The position numbers and the translations under genes are program-made. DNA of 57,587 nucleotides from Falcatimonas sp. MSJ-15 (lineage in GTDB: Bacteria > Bacillota > Clostridia > Lachnospirales > Lachnospiraceae). Below, in pieces: positions 43,917 to 51,549 of the stretch; position 1 is the stretch's first letter, and the number at the start of each line of letters is the position of its first letter. The notes under the pieces were generated by a model, which saw nothing but the letters and a program-made list of their open reading frames with translations, was not told the origin of the DNA and searched no databases. The stretch lies in the NCBI RefSeq assembly GCF_018918265.1, contig NZ_JAHLQC010000022.1, forward strand, positions 1 through 57,587. Reading direction: 5' to 3'.

Positions 43917-45692
43917 TTAACTTTGAATAGCTTTCATTTTATAAAAAGCACCTTTAAGAGCCATAAGCTCATCATAAGTTCCATACTCAATACACTTTCC
44001 ATTATCGATAACAGCAATTCGGTCAGCATTTCGGATAGTAGAAAGTCTGTGAGCAACGACAATAGTAGTTCTGTTTTTGGTAAGATTATCAAGAGCTTCC
44101 TGAATAAGTTTCTCAGATATACTGTCAAGAGCGGAAGTCGCTTCATCAAGAATAATAACCTCTGGAGAACGAATAAGAGCTCTAGCTATGGATATTCGTT
44201 GCCTCTGACCACCAGACAATTTACCACCATGTTCACCAATCTTAGTATCAAGTCCATCTGGCAGAGAATCAATAACATCTTTCAGATTAGAATCTTTAAT
44301 AATCTGCATTAGTCGTTCATCACTTACATCAGACATACCATATGTAATATTATCACGGATACTACCAGAGAATAGGATAGTATTTTGAGGAACAACAGCA
44401 AGATGCTTTCTATAACTGTGCAAGTCGATTTTAGTAATATCTTTGCCATCAATTAACAATGTACCGGAGTCAGGTAGATTAAAACCTATTGCGAGATTAA
44501 GAATAGTAGATTTACCTGCACCTGACTCACCAACAAGAGCAAGAGTTTCACCTTTGTTAATCTTAAGATTAAGATGATCAATAATATTGTGATTAGCACC
44601 TTTATAAGAGAATACAACATCTTTAAACTCAAATTCGCCATTAACATCTTTAACCTTTTCTTTGCCGGTATTATCTTCAATATCATGTGCAAGCAGAACT
44701 TCACCAATAGATGTAACAGACTCAAGTCCCTTAGAGATAGTAGGGAAAAGAGTTATAAAAGAAGATACCTGGTTAACAACAGTAGAGAAATAGCTCTGAT
44801 AAAGAGTAATATCACCTACTTGTATTTTTTTGTTATAAGCAAGATAACTTGTAAAAGCCAGACATACAACCTGGAATATCTGAAAAACAGCCCAACTTAC
44901 AGAACCAAAAGTAGACTGAATCATATCAAGAGAATAGCCCTCTTTAGCAACCTGGTTAAGTTGTGAAGTCATTTTTTTAACCTCTTGTTTCTCAAGTGCA
45001 TGAGCCCTTGTAACAGGAATAAGCTCAACCATCTCCATAACTTTTGCAGAAGTTTCTTCCATTTCACGTCTAAATATTTTATTTCGGTATCGTATTTTCT
45101 TCCTGAATCCCACTATTGTTAGTGCAGCAACCGGAACAGATAGCAAGAAGAACATAAATACGATTTTACTCTTAAAAATAGTTACACTAAGAGCAACAAC
45201 AACATTAAGAATAATATTAAGCAGACTCACAAAAACCTGCGATGAAAGAGTTTCAACACCTTCAACATCACGCATAATTTTAGATTGAAGGCGTCCAGAC
45301 TGCATCTCAGTATGGTAAGAGATAGACAACTGCTGTAATTTTCTGACCAAAGTTCCACGAAGTCCTGCTTCAACATTACGGATAGCAAGACTCCTAAAAC
45401 GTGTATGAAGATAATTAGTTGGAATATTAAGAAGAATTAAAAAAAACATAATACCAATGTTAATCATAATCATATGAGGAGTATTCTCATCACCTGCAGT
45501 AACATAGTTAATCAGATTTGCAGTAACAATAGGAAGAACCCATACCGGACTATGTTTTATAACAAAGAAAAAAGTAGATAGAAAAAATTTATAATAATTT
45601 CCTTTGTATATACTTAAAAGCGTCTTAAGAGGATGTCCGGCATTTTTCTTATAACATTGCAAAAAATAATCTTCATCATATTGCTTTTTCAT
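43917..45692 (-). CDS. ABC exporter (membrane domain fused to ATPase)
   Basis: A 591-residue MsbA/BmrA-type half-transporter. Six membrane segments fill about 30-320, with the intracellular RSLAIRNVEAGLR and QRLQSKIMRDVEGVETL-like loops. The ATPase has Walker A VGESGAGKST, signature LSGGQRQRISIARAL, Walker B VIILDEATSALD and switch VAHRLSTIRN. Start behind CAGGAGG. It probably functions as a homodimer. Its substrate is unknown and it has no evident link to pectin use; it may be passenger cargo in the insert. Confidence 0.9.
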   Translation of the reverse strand: MKKQYDEDYFLQCYKKNAGHPLKTLLSIYKGNYYKFFLSTFFFVIKHSPVWVLPIVTANLINYVTAGDENTPHMIMINIGIMFFLILLNIPTNYLHTRFRSLAIRNVEAGLRGTLVRKLQQLSISYHTEMQSGRLQSKIMRDVEGVETLSSQVFVSLLNIILNVVVALSVTIFKSKIVFMFFLLSVPVAALTIVGFRKKIRYRNKIFRREMEETSAKVMEMVELIPVTRAHALEKQEVKKMTSQLNQVAKEGYSLDMIQSTFGSVSWAVFQIFQVVCLAFTSYLAYNKKIQVGDITLYQSYFSTVVNQVSSFITLFPTISKGLESVTSIGEVLLAHDIEDNTGKEKVKDVNGEFEFKDVVFSYKGANHNIIDHLNLKINKGETLALVGESGAGKSTILNLAIGFNLPDSGTLLIDGKDITKIDLHSYRKHLAVVPQNTILFSGSIRDNITYGMSDVSDERLMQIIKDSNLKDVIDSLPDGLDTKIGEHGGKLSGGQRQRISIARALIRSPEVIILDEATSALDSISEKLIQEALDNLTKNRTTIVVAHRLSTIRNADRIAVIDNGKCIEYGTYDELMALKGAFYKMKAIQS

Positions 45693-45866
45693 ATTAGTAC
45701 CTCCTGTATAAAAAATAATAGTACCAACTATTATACTTTAATATATTTCGTTTCACAATAGAGTTTAGAATATATAAGAAAGCTCTTTTTAAATAAAAAT
45801 ATATAGATTATATCTTGACTATATAATTACAAAATACAATAAGAAACAGTAGATATATAAATCGTA

Positions 45867-46070
45867 AGATATCTAAAAGATGGACTTTAGCTATACAAAC
45901 AATACTTTTCGAAAATAACAGATGAAGATATGAGATTAATGTATCAACCACTAGACTTTTACGATCAAAACATATACAATGGAATAACCGTAAGAATGGA
46001 CAAAGATGGTAATCAGGAATATGTTGTAAGATCTGACGGATATACAAATACTGGGGATAATATTTTGTAA
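45867..46070 (+). pseudogene. Remnant of a GH1 beta-glucosidase gene
   Basis: A 67-codon stretch reading RYLKDGL, an internal TAG, then LYKQYFSKITDEDMRLMYQP, LDFYDQNIYNG and ITVRMDKDGN. The ITxxDMxLxxQPxDFxxxNxYNG pattern is that of GH1 beta-glucosidases around the middle of the barrel. Both ends of the enzyme are missing and there is an in-frame stop, so the gene is dead. It lies just upstream of the pullulanase gene, hinting that a larger carbohydrate locus was lost. Confidence 0.65.
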
Positions 46071-46098
46071 AAGAAAGTTTGTAAAGGAGAAAAAGGCA

Positions 46099-48012
46099 AT
46101 GAAACAAAGATATGAAAGCAAGGAATTTGAAGAACAGTATCACTATGAAGGTGAGCTTGGAGCATTGTATACAAGTGAAAAAACACAATTTATAATACAT
46201 GCACCAGAAGCTGATGAAGTAAGATTAAATCTATATGAAAAATACACAGATTCAGAAGCATCTAAAGCAATAGTGATGACACCGGGAGATAGAGGCATAT
46301 TCTCATCAACAGTAGAAGGTGACTGTAAAAATAGAGCCTATACATATACAATAGTACGAGACAATAAGAGTGTTACAGCAGCAGATATGTATTCTAAAGC
46401 AGTAACAGTTAATGGTGAAAAAAGTGTTGTGATAGATCTAAAAGACACTAATCCACAAGGATTTGACATAGATACATATTATAAACACAGACCTGACAAT
46501 GCTATTATATATGAACTGCATGTAAAAGATTTTTCTTATGACAAAAATAGTGGAGTAAGAGAAGAATACAGAGGCAGATATCTTGCATTTACAGAAGAAA
46601 ATACAACATTTGAAGGTAAAAATACCTGTATTTCATATTTAAAAGAACTTGGAATAACACATGTACATCTTTTACCGGTATTTGATTTTGCATCAATAGA
46701 TGAAACAGGCGATAATAGTCAGTTTAACTGGGGATACGATCCACTTAACTATATGGTACCGGAAGGTTCATATTCAACAGATGCCACTAATCCATTAACA
46801 AGAATAAAAGAGATGAAAGAGATGATACTGGCGCTTCATAATGCAGGAATCGGAGTAATAATGGATGTTGTATATAACCACACATACTCATTGGATTCAG
46901 TATTTGAGAAGACACTTCCAGGATACTATTACAGACAATTTGAAGACGATACATATTCAGACGGTTCAGCATGTGGTAATGAAACAGCAAGTGAGAGAAG
47001 CATGTTTAGAAAATATATAATAGATTCAGTATTATATTGGGCGACAGAATACCATATAGATGGATTTAGATTTGACTTAATGGGACTATGTGATACAGAC
47101 ACACTTAATATTTTAAGAAAAAAACTGAATAAACTTCCAAATGGAGAGAAAATATTAGTATATGGCGAACCATGGACAGCAGCAAAGTCACCAATGAAAA
47201 AAGGAATGATACCAGCTGTAAAAGCCAATATAGATAAGTTAGATGAAGGAATAGCAATCTTTTGTGACAACTCACGAGATGCCATAAAAGGAAGCGTATT
47301 CATAGCAGAAGGAAAAGGATTTGTTCAGGGAGAAGAACTTGAAGATGAGATATGCGATACAGTAACAGCATGGTATAAAGGCACAAAAGGCTTTCCGGCA
47401 CATTCACCAAAGCAGATAATCACATACGTATCAGCACATGATAACTATACACTATATGATAAACTGATACTAAGTGCGATAGATGAAAAAGAAAGTGATT
47501 ATGTAACATATAATCCATATATTGTATCTATCAACAAACTTGTAGCAGCTATAGTATTTACTAGTCTTGGAACACCATTCATTCAGGCAGGTGAAGAATT
47601 TGCAAGAACAAAAGAAGGCGATGAAAACAGCTATAAATCATCACCGGAGATAAATATGCTGTCATGGAGTAGAAAAAATGAATATGAGACATTAACATCC
47701 TATTATAAAGGACTCATAAGATTAAGAAAAGAATTCTCAGGATTTAATATGACAGACAGTAATGACATAGCTAAGAATATTACATTCATAAAAAAAGAAA
47801 AAGGCGTTGTATCATTTAAGATCAAAGCACTATCAGAAACAGACAGATACAAAGAACTTTACATAATATACAATGCTGCAGATAGAATTAATATAGTTGA
47901 TACACAAGGTTACAAAGTAATTGCCGATGATACAAAAGTATATGATGAAGGAATAAAAGTTACTGACAGCTATATTATGCCACCAAAATCAGCATTAATA
48001 CTGGCAAGATAG
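46099..48012 (+). CDS. pulA: Type I pullulanase (GH13)
   Basis: A 637-residue cytoplasmic enzyme. An N-terminal CBM48-like domain (about 20-115, FIIHAPEADEVRLNLYE) precedes the GH13 barrel. The YNWGYDP signature of type I pullulanases appears as FNWGYDP (about 208). Catalytic regions are DVVYNHTY (254), GFRFDLMG with the nucleophilic Asp (about 325), YGEPWT with the acid Glu (about 355) and YVSAHDN (about 446). It cleaves alpha-1,6 bonds in pullulan, limit dextrins or glycogen. No signal peptide. Start behind AAAGGAG. Confidence 0.92.
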   Translation: MKQRYESKEFEEQYHYEGELGALYTSEKTQFIIHAPEADEVRLNLYEKYTDSEASKAIVMTPGDRGIFSSTVEGDCKNRAYTYTIVRDNKSVTAADMYSKAVTVNGEKSVVIDLKDTNPQGFDIDTYYKHRPDNAIIYELHVKDFSYDKNSGVREEYRGRYLAFTEENTTFEGKNTCISYLKELGITHVHLLPVFDFASIDETGDNSQFNWGYDPLNYMVPEGSYSTDATNPLTRIKEMKEMILALHNAGIGVIMDVVYNHTYSLDSVFEKTLPGYYYRQFEDDTYSDGSACGNETASERSMFRKYIIDSVLYWATEYHIDGFRFDLMGLCDTDTLNILRKKLNKLPNGEKILVYGEPWTAAKSPMKKGMIPAVKANIDKLDEGIAIFCDNSRDAIKGSVFIAEGKGFVQGEELEDEICDTVTAWYKGTKGFPAHSPKQIITYVSAHDNYTLYDKLILSAIDEKESDYVTYNPYIVSINKLVAAIVFTSLGTPFIQAGEEFARTKEGDENSYKSSPEINMLSWSRKNEYETLTSYYKGLIRLRKEFSGFNMTDSNDIAKNITFIKKEKGVVSFKIKALSETDRYKELYIIYNAADRINIVDTQGYKVIADDTKVYDEGIKVTDSYIMPPKSALILAR

Positions 48013-48089
48013 TAGAAAAATATTACATATAGTAACAATAATTGGCTGAATTTCATACATTAAATAAAAGAAAAGTATGAGGTAGCTCA

Positions 48090-48944
48090 ATGAATTATAC
48101 AGTAGTAATCGACCCGGGTCATGGCGGAAATGATCCGGGAGCTGTATACAATGGAAGAAAAGAAAAAGATGATACACTAAATCTTGCACTTGCAGTAGGT
48201 AATATACTTGAAGAAAATGGTATAAATGTAGTATATACAAGGACATCAGATGTATATGAAACACCATTTACTAAAGCAACAAAAGGTAACGAAGCAGGTG
48301 CAGATTTTTTTATAAGTATTCATAGGAATTCGTCAGAGAAGCCTAATGAATATAACGGAACATCAACACTAATATTTGACAACGCCGGTATAAAAAAAGA
48401 AATGGCAGCTAATATAAATGCAGAACTTAAAAAAGTAGGATATAATGATCTTGGAACAGATATAAGACCTAACCTTGTAGTGCTAAAGAGAACCAAAATG
48501 CCGGCAATACTTGTAGAAGCAGGATTTATTAACAGTGATAAAGATAATGCACTTTTTGATGAAGAATTCTATGATACAGCTGATGCAATCGCAAAAGGTA
48601 TACTTAAGACATTAAGAAAACAGGAAGAATATGTAAAAAATACATCAACAGAACAAAAAATAGAAGCATACAAAGAAAATACTGATAATATCAATAGCGA
48701 TAATAATATGGAATGTATATGTGACAGAGAAGAGATATACAGAGTACAGACAGGAGCATTTGAAAATCAGGCTAATGCAGATACAATGTTAAACAGATTA
48801 CTTATGGAAGATATACCAGCTTTCATAATATATGAAAACGGGCTGTACAAAGTCCAGGTAGGAGCATACAAAAAGTTAGACAATGCAGTCAAGATGGAGA
48901 GAAGGCTAAGAAGAATGGGATATAATACTTATATAACAACATAG
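48090..48944 (+). CDS. N-acetylmuramoyl-L-alanine amidase with SPOR domain
   Basis: A 284-residue protein. Residues 1-185 form an Amidase_3 domain: VVIDPGHGGNDPGAVY (first zinc His), FFISIHRNSS (second zinc His) and AILVEAGFINSDKDN (catalytic Glu). Residues about 215-284 are a SPOR domain with two repeats (YRVQTGAFENQANADTML, YKVQVGAYKKLDNAVKM) that bind denuded glycan. There is no signal peptide, which is odd for a wall enzyme; similar CwlD/lysin-type proteins act in sporulation or as lysins. It is the last gene before the right end of the insert, nine bases from the element arm. Confidence 0.88.
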   Translation: MNYTVVIDPGHGGNDPGAVYNGRKEKDDTLNLALAVGNILEENGINVVYTRTSDVYETPFTKATKGNEAGADFFISIHRNSSEKPNEYNGTSTLIFDNAGIKKEMAANINAELKKVGYNDLGTDIRPNLVVLKRTKMPAILVEAGFINSDKDNALFDEEFYDTADAIAKGILKTLRKQEEYVKNTSTEQKIEAYKENTDNINSDNNMECICDREEIYRVQTGAFENQANADTMLNRLLMEDIPAFIIYENGLYKVQVGAYKKLDNAVKMERRLRRMGYNTYITT

Positions 48945-48948
48945 CAAA

Positions 48949-48981
48949 ACTGTGGCATATTAGGTCATCCAATTAGGGCAT
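48949..48981. other. Right junction attachment site of the 14.6-kb insert
   Basis: Contains the element arm TGGCATATT (48953-48961), then AGGTCATCC with central CA at 48966-48967. The right side, AATTAGGG, belongs to the interrupted gene. The element arm places a stop codon right after the Thr codon of the N-terminal half. Confidence 0.75.
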
Positions 48982-49826
48982 ACAGTATTACGTCCATCAC
49001 AATATTGAGTGAGAATAGGCTGCTTTACATTAGGTCTTGATATATAATACCCAAACAGTTCATCAACAATAAGAGAGATATTCTCAAATATATTGCGTCC
49101 ATATACCCACTTGTGATCAAAAGCAGTAGAAGAAGTAATTGTAAAATCATAACCTTTGTTGCGATACCATTCTGTATACACTCTATTAAGAGTAAAAGAC
49201 ATAATAGCAAGAACATTAGCACGTATAGCTTCATCAGGCCATGTAGAATATATCTCGCTGCTTGCAACATTAGCGATATAATCACTGTATCGGACATAAT
49301 AATCCTTAGCAGTAGGATCAGACGGAGCACCATCATGAACAATAATATATTCAGGAACAACAACACGACTTAATACAATCTCACCGGATGCATTAACCGG
49401 TTTAATTTCGCTTTCAGCAATTTTTGGAGGATAATCGCCATAAAGAGTATGAGCAGGAACGGTGATAACTTCAAAATCAGGAGAATAAGAAGAATCACGT
49501 TCAAGAACAACCGGAAGAATAGCTACCTCATCAGGAAGAATTTCGACACCAGATGCCAGATAAGGAACAAATCCGGCAGCCTTAACTTTAATAGTATATT
49601 CAGAATAAGGCTGTACAGAAGAAGGCGAGAGACTATAAGATAAGGAAGGCGCAGCAAGCTTAAATATACCACTTTGCCCATTAACATTAGTACTTCCTGA
49701 GAGAACCGGAGAATCAGGATCGCCGGAAAAAGACACAAGAATATTAGCACCGGCAACAGGAACAAGATTATCAGTTGTAACATCAATACGTAAAGAACCT
49801 TCATAATTATTAATAGAACTATCCAT
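48960..49826 (-). CDS. N-terminal half of an interrupted SpoIID/peptidoglycan-binding protein gene
   Basis: 288 residues with a complete start. Residues about 10-110 form a Cna-B/carboxypeptidase-regulatory-like beta domain (GANILVSFSGDPDSPV, YTIKVKAAGFVPY), and from about 170 a SpoIID-type domain begins (EYIIVHDGAPSDPTAKDYYV, YIANVASSEIYSTWPDEAIR, FDHKWVYGR). It stops after CDGRNTVCPNWMT at a TAA contributed by the inserted element. The remainder of the domain and a peptidoglycan-binding domain are at 34005-34409. The truncated product loses the wall-binding end and may be inactive; no signal peptide is visible. Confidence 0.85.
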   Translation of the reverse strand: MDSSINNYEGSLRIDVTTDNLVPVAGANILVSFSGDPDSPVLSGSTNVNGQSGIFKLAAPSLSYSLSPSSVQPYSEYTIKVKAAGFVPYLASGVEILPDEVAILPVVLERDSSYSPDFEVITVPAHTLYGDYPPKIAESEIKPVNASGEIVLSRVVVPEYIIVHDGAPSDPTAKDYYVRYSDYIANVASSEIYSTWPDEAIRANVLAIMSFTLNRVYTEWYRNKGYDFTITSSTAFDHKWVYGRNIFENISLIVDELFGYYISRPNVKQPILTQYCDGRNTVCPNWMT

Positions 49827-50282
49827 AATAACACCATATTATTTTTATTATATAATATTGAAAAAAATACAAATGTTTACAAAAGAATGTGAATTCACTT
49901 AATAATCTCTTATATGCTTCACGTTATAAAGGATAATTTAAGGACACATAATAATTTATCAACACAATCCTTAACATATAGTGCTTAATAATAGTTGCTG
50001 AATTAAGACATGATATAATATAAGCAATGTGCAAAATTTAATAGACGACAATAAGAATAATGACAAATTGGTGATATTAAATAATAATAAATTACATAAA
50101 AATGCATAAAAATGTAACAAAATATATAAAAAGTAGAGTAAAAGATAAAAAGGCCCGATATGACATAAAAATGATGCATAAATATGTGACAGTATACTCC
50201 CTATATAATATATAGAAAGCAAACTAATAAATACATAGAAAAAAACTTAATAAGTACATACAAAAAAAATTAATATTTATAC
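49827..50282. other. AT-rich gap without genes
   Basis: 456 bases, extremely AT-rich, with several short stop-filled frames. No promoter, RNA or coding signal stands out until the carA promoter at 50283. Confidence 0.5.
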
Positions 50283-50311
50283 TTGAAAAATACTACGGTC
50301 TGTGGTAGAAT
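50283..50311 (+). promoter_or_regulatory. Sigma-A promoter of carAB
   Basis: TTGAAA (50283-50288), exactly 17 bases, TAGAAT (50306-50311). The spacer contains CTAC and GTAG arms in dyad order, a possible operator. A leader of about 155 bases follows. Confidence 0.75.
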
Positions 50312-50347
50312 TTTTACAATTTGAGTACAAAAAAGTTAACACATTTT

Positions 50348-50370
50348 AAAAGACTTCTGTCTTTTTTTTT
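50348..50370 (+). terminator. Terminator-like hairpin in the carA leader (possible attenuator)
   Basis: AAAAGAC and GTCTTTT pair around TTCT and run into a stretch of ten T, between the promoter and the carA start. It could attenuate transcription of carAB; no PyrR-type binding loop or T-box was seen. Confidence 0.55.
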
Positions 50371-50475
50371 GCGCATATACAGCGATACTTGTTAAAAACT
50401 CAGATGAGACAAATTTACAAGCGGTGATTGCATATAAGCAGCATCAGAAAAAAGAAAGGGAACAAAGGTGGTATA

Positions 50476-51549
50476 ATGAAGGCTTTTCTAATACTAGAAG
50501 ATGGCACTGTTTTTACAGGCGAAAGCATTGGATCAACACGCGAAGTAATAAGTGAGATTGTATTTAATACTTCGATGACAGGATATTTGGAGGTACTAAC
50601 TGACCCTTCATACGCAGGGCAGGCGGTTGTTATGACTTATCCACTAATTGGTAATTATGGAATATGTCACGCAGACGAGGAATCAGGAAAGCCTTGGCCA
50701 AGCGGATATATTGTTAGAGAATTATCAAGACTCCCTAGCAATTTCAGAAGTGAAGATACAATACAAAATTTCTTAAAAGAACATGATATTCCAGGTATTG
50801 CAGGAATTGACACAAGAGCACTTACAAAGATCTTGAGAGAAAAAGGAACAATGAACGGATGTATTACAACTAATGAGAATTATGATCTTGATGATATAAT
50901 AGCAAGAACAAAGAAGTATACATGTGCAGGAGTAGTTAAAAAAGTAACATGTTCTGAAAAACAGATTCTTAAAGGTGACGGATATAAAGTAGCACTTCTT
51001 GACTACGGTGCAAAGAGAAACATCGCACGTTCACTTAATAAACGAGGCTGTGAAGTAACAATCTATCCAGCATTCACAACAGCAGAAGAGATAATAGCAT
51101 CTAATCCGGACGGAATAATGCTTTCTAACGGACCTGGCGATCCAGCCGAATGTGTAGAGATAATCGAAGAAATTAAAAAATTATATAACACAGATATTCC
51201 AATATTTGCAATATGCCTTGGACATCAGCTTATGGCACTGGCAACAGGAGCAAAGACACATAAGATGAAATATGGACATAGAGGAGCCAATCATCCAGTA
51301 AAAGACTTAGAGACAAATAAAGTCTATATTTCTTCACAGAACCATGGATACGTTGTAGATGAAGAAAGTCTTGATGAGAATGTAGCAGTAAAAGGATTTG
51401 TAAATGTTAATGATGGAACAATCGAAGGATTAAAATACGTTAACAAGAATATATTTACAGTACAGTTCCATCCTGAGGCATGTGCAGGCCCTAAGGATTC
51501 AGACTTCTTATTTGACAGATTCATAAAAATGATGGAGGATAATAAATAA
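50476..51549 (+). CDS. carA: Carbamoyl-phosphate synthase small subunit
   Basis: A 357-residue glutaminase subunit. N-terminal [19 protein letters not shown] and [18 protein letters not shown]-terminal class I amidotransferase with SNGPGDP, the nucleophilic Cys in [12 protein letters not shown] and the His/Glu pair in [11 protein letters not shown]. It releases ammonia from glutamine for CarB, feeding pyrimidine and arginine synthesis. The true start is 50476 behind AAAGGTGG, not the upstream in-frame ATG at 50428. The stop overlaps the carB start (TAATG). Confidence 0.96.
   Translation: MKAFLILEDGTVFTGESIGSTREVISEIVFNTSMTGYLEVLTDPSYAGQAVVMTYPLIGNYGICHADEESGKPWPSGYIVRELSRLPSNFRSEDTIQNFLKEHDIPGIAGIDTRALTKILREKGTMNGCITTNENYDLDDIIARTKKYTCAGVVKKVTCSEKQILKGDGYKVALLDYGAKRNIARSLNKRGCEVTIYPAFTTAEEIIASNPDGIMLSNGPGDPAECVEIIEEIKKLYNTDIPIFAICLGHQLMALATGAKTHKMKYGHRGANHPVKDLETNKVYISSQNHGYVVDEESLDENVAVKGFVNVNDGTIEGLKYVNKNIFTVQFHPEACAGPKDSDFLFDRFIKMMEDNK

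Larger units (their letters stand above)
34389..48967. mobile_element. 14,577-bp serine-recombinase island inserted in a SpoIID/peptidoglycan-binding gene
   Basis: Bounded by junctions sharing GGTCA with central CA (34389-34390 and 48966-48967). The insert ends, when joined, give TGGCATATT, one base, GGT, CA, ACC, one base, AATATGCCA: a dyad perfect apart from the centre and one base per arm. Removal rejoins the flanking gene in frame. Cargo in order: serine recombinase, AraC-type regulator, sugar ABC importer, two pectin esterases, ABC exporter, GH1 remnant, pullulanase and amidase. No phage structural or conjugation genes are present, so it is either a degenerate integrative element, a chromosomal interruption element, or one mobilised by outside help. 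Confidence 0.8.

Noticed and set aside
43923..44966. Frames opposite to the ABC exporter
   Set aside because: Shadows of the exporter gene; low-complexity products.
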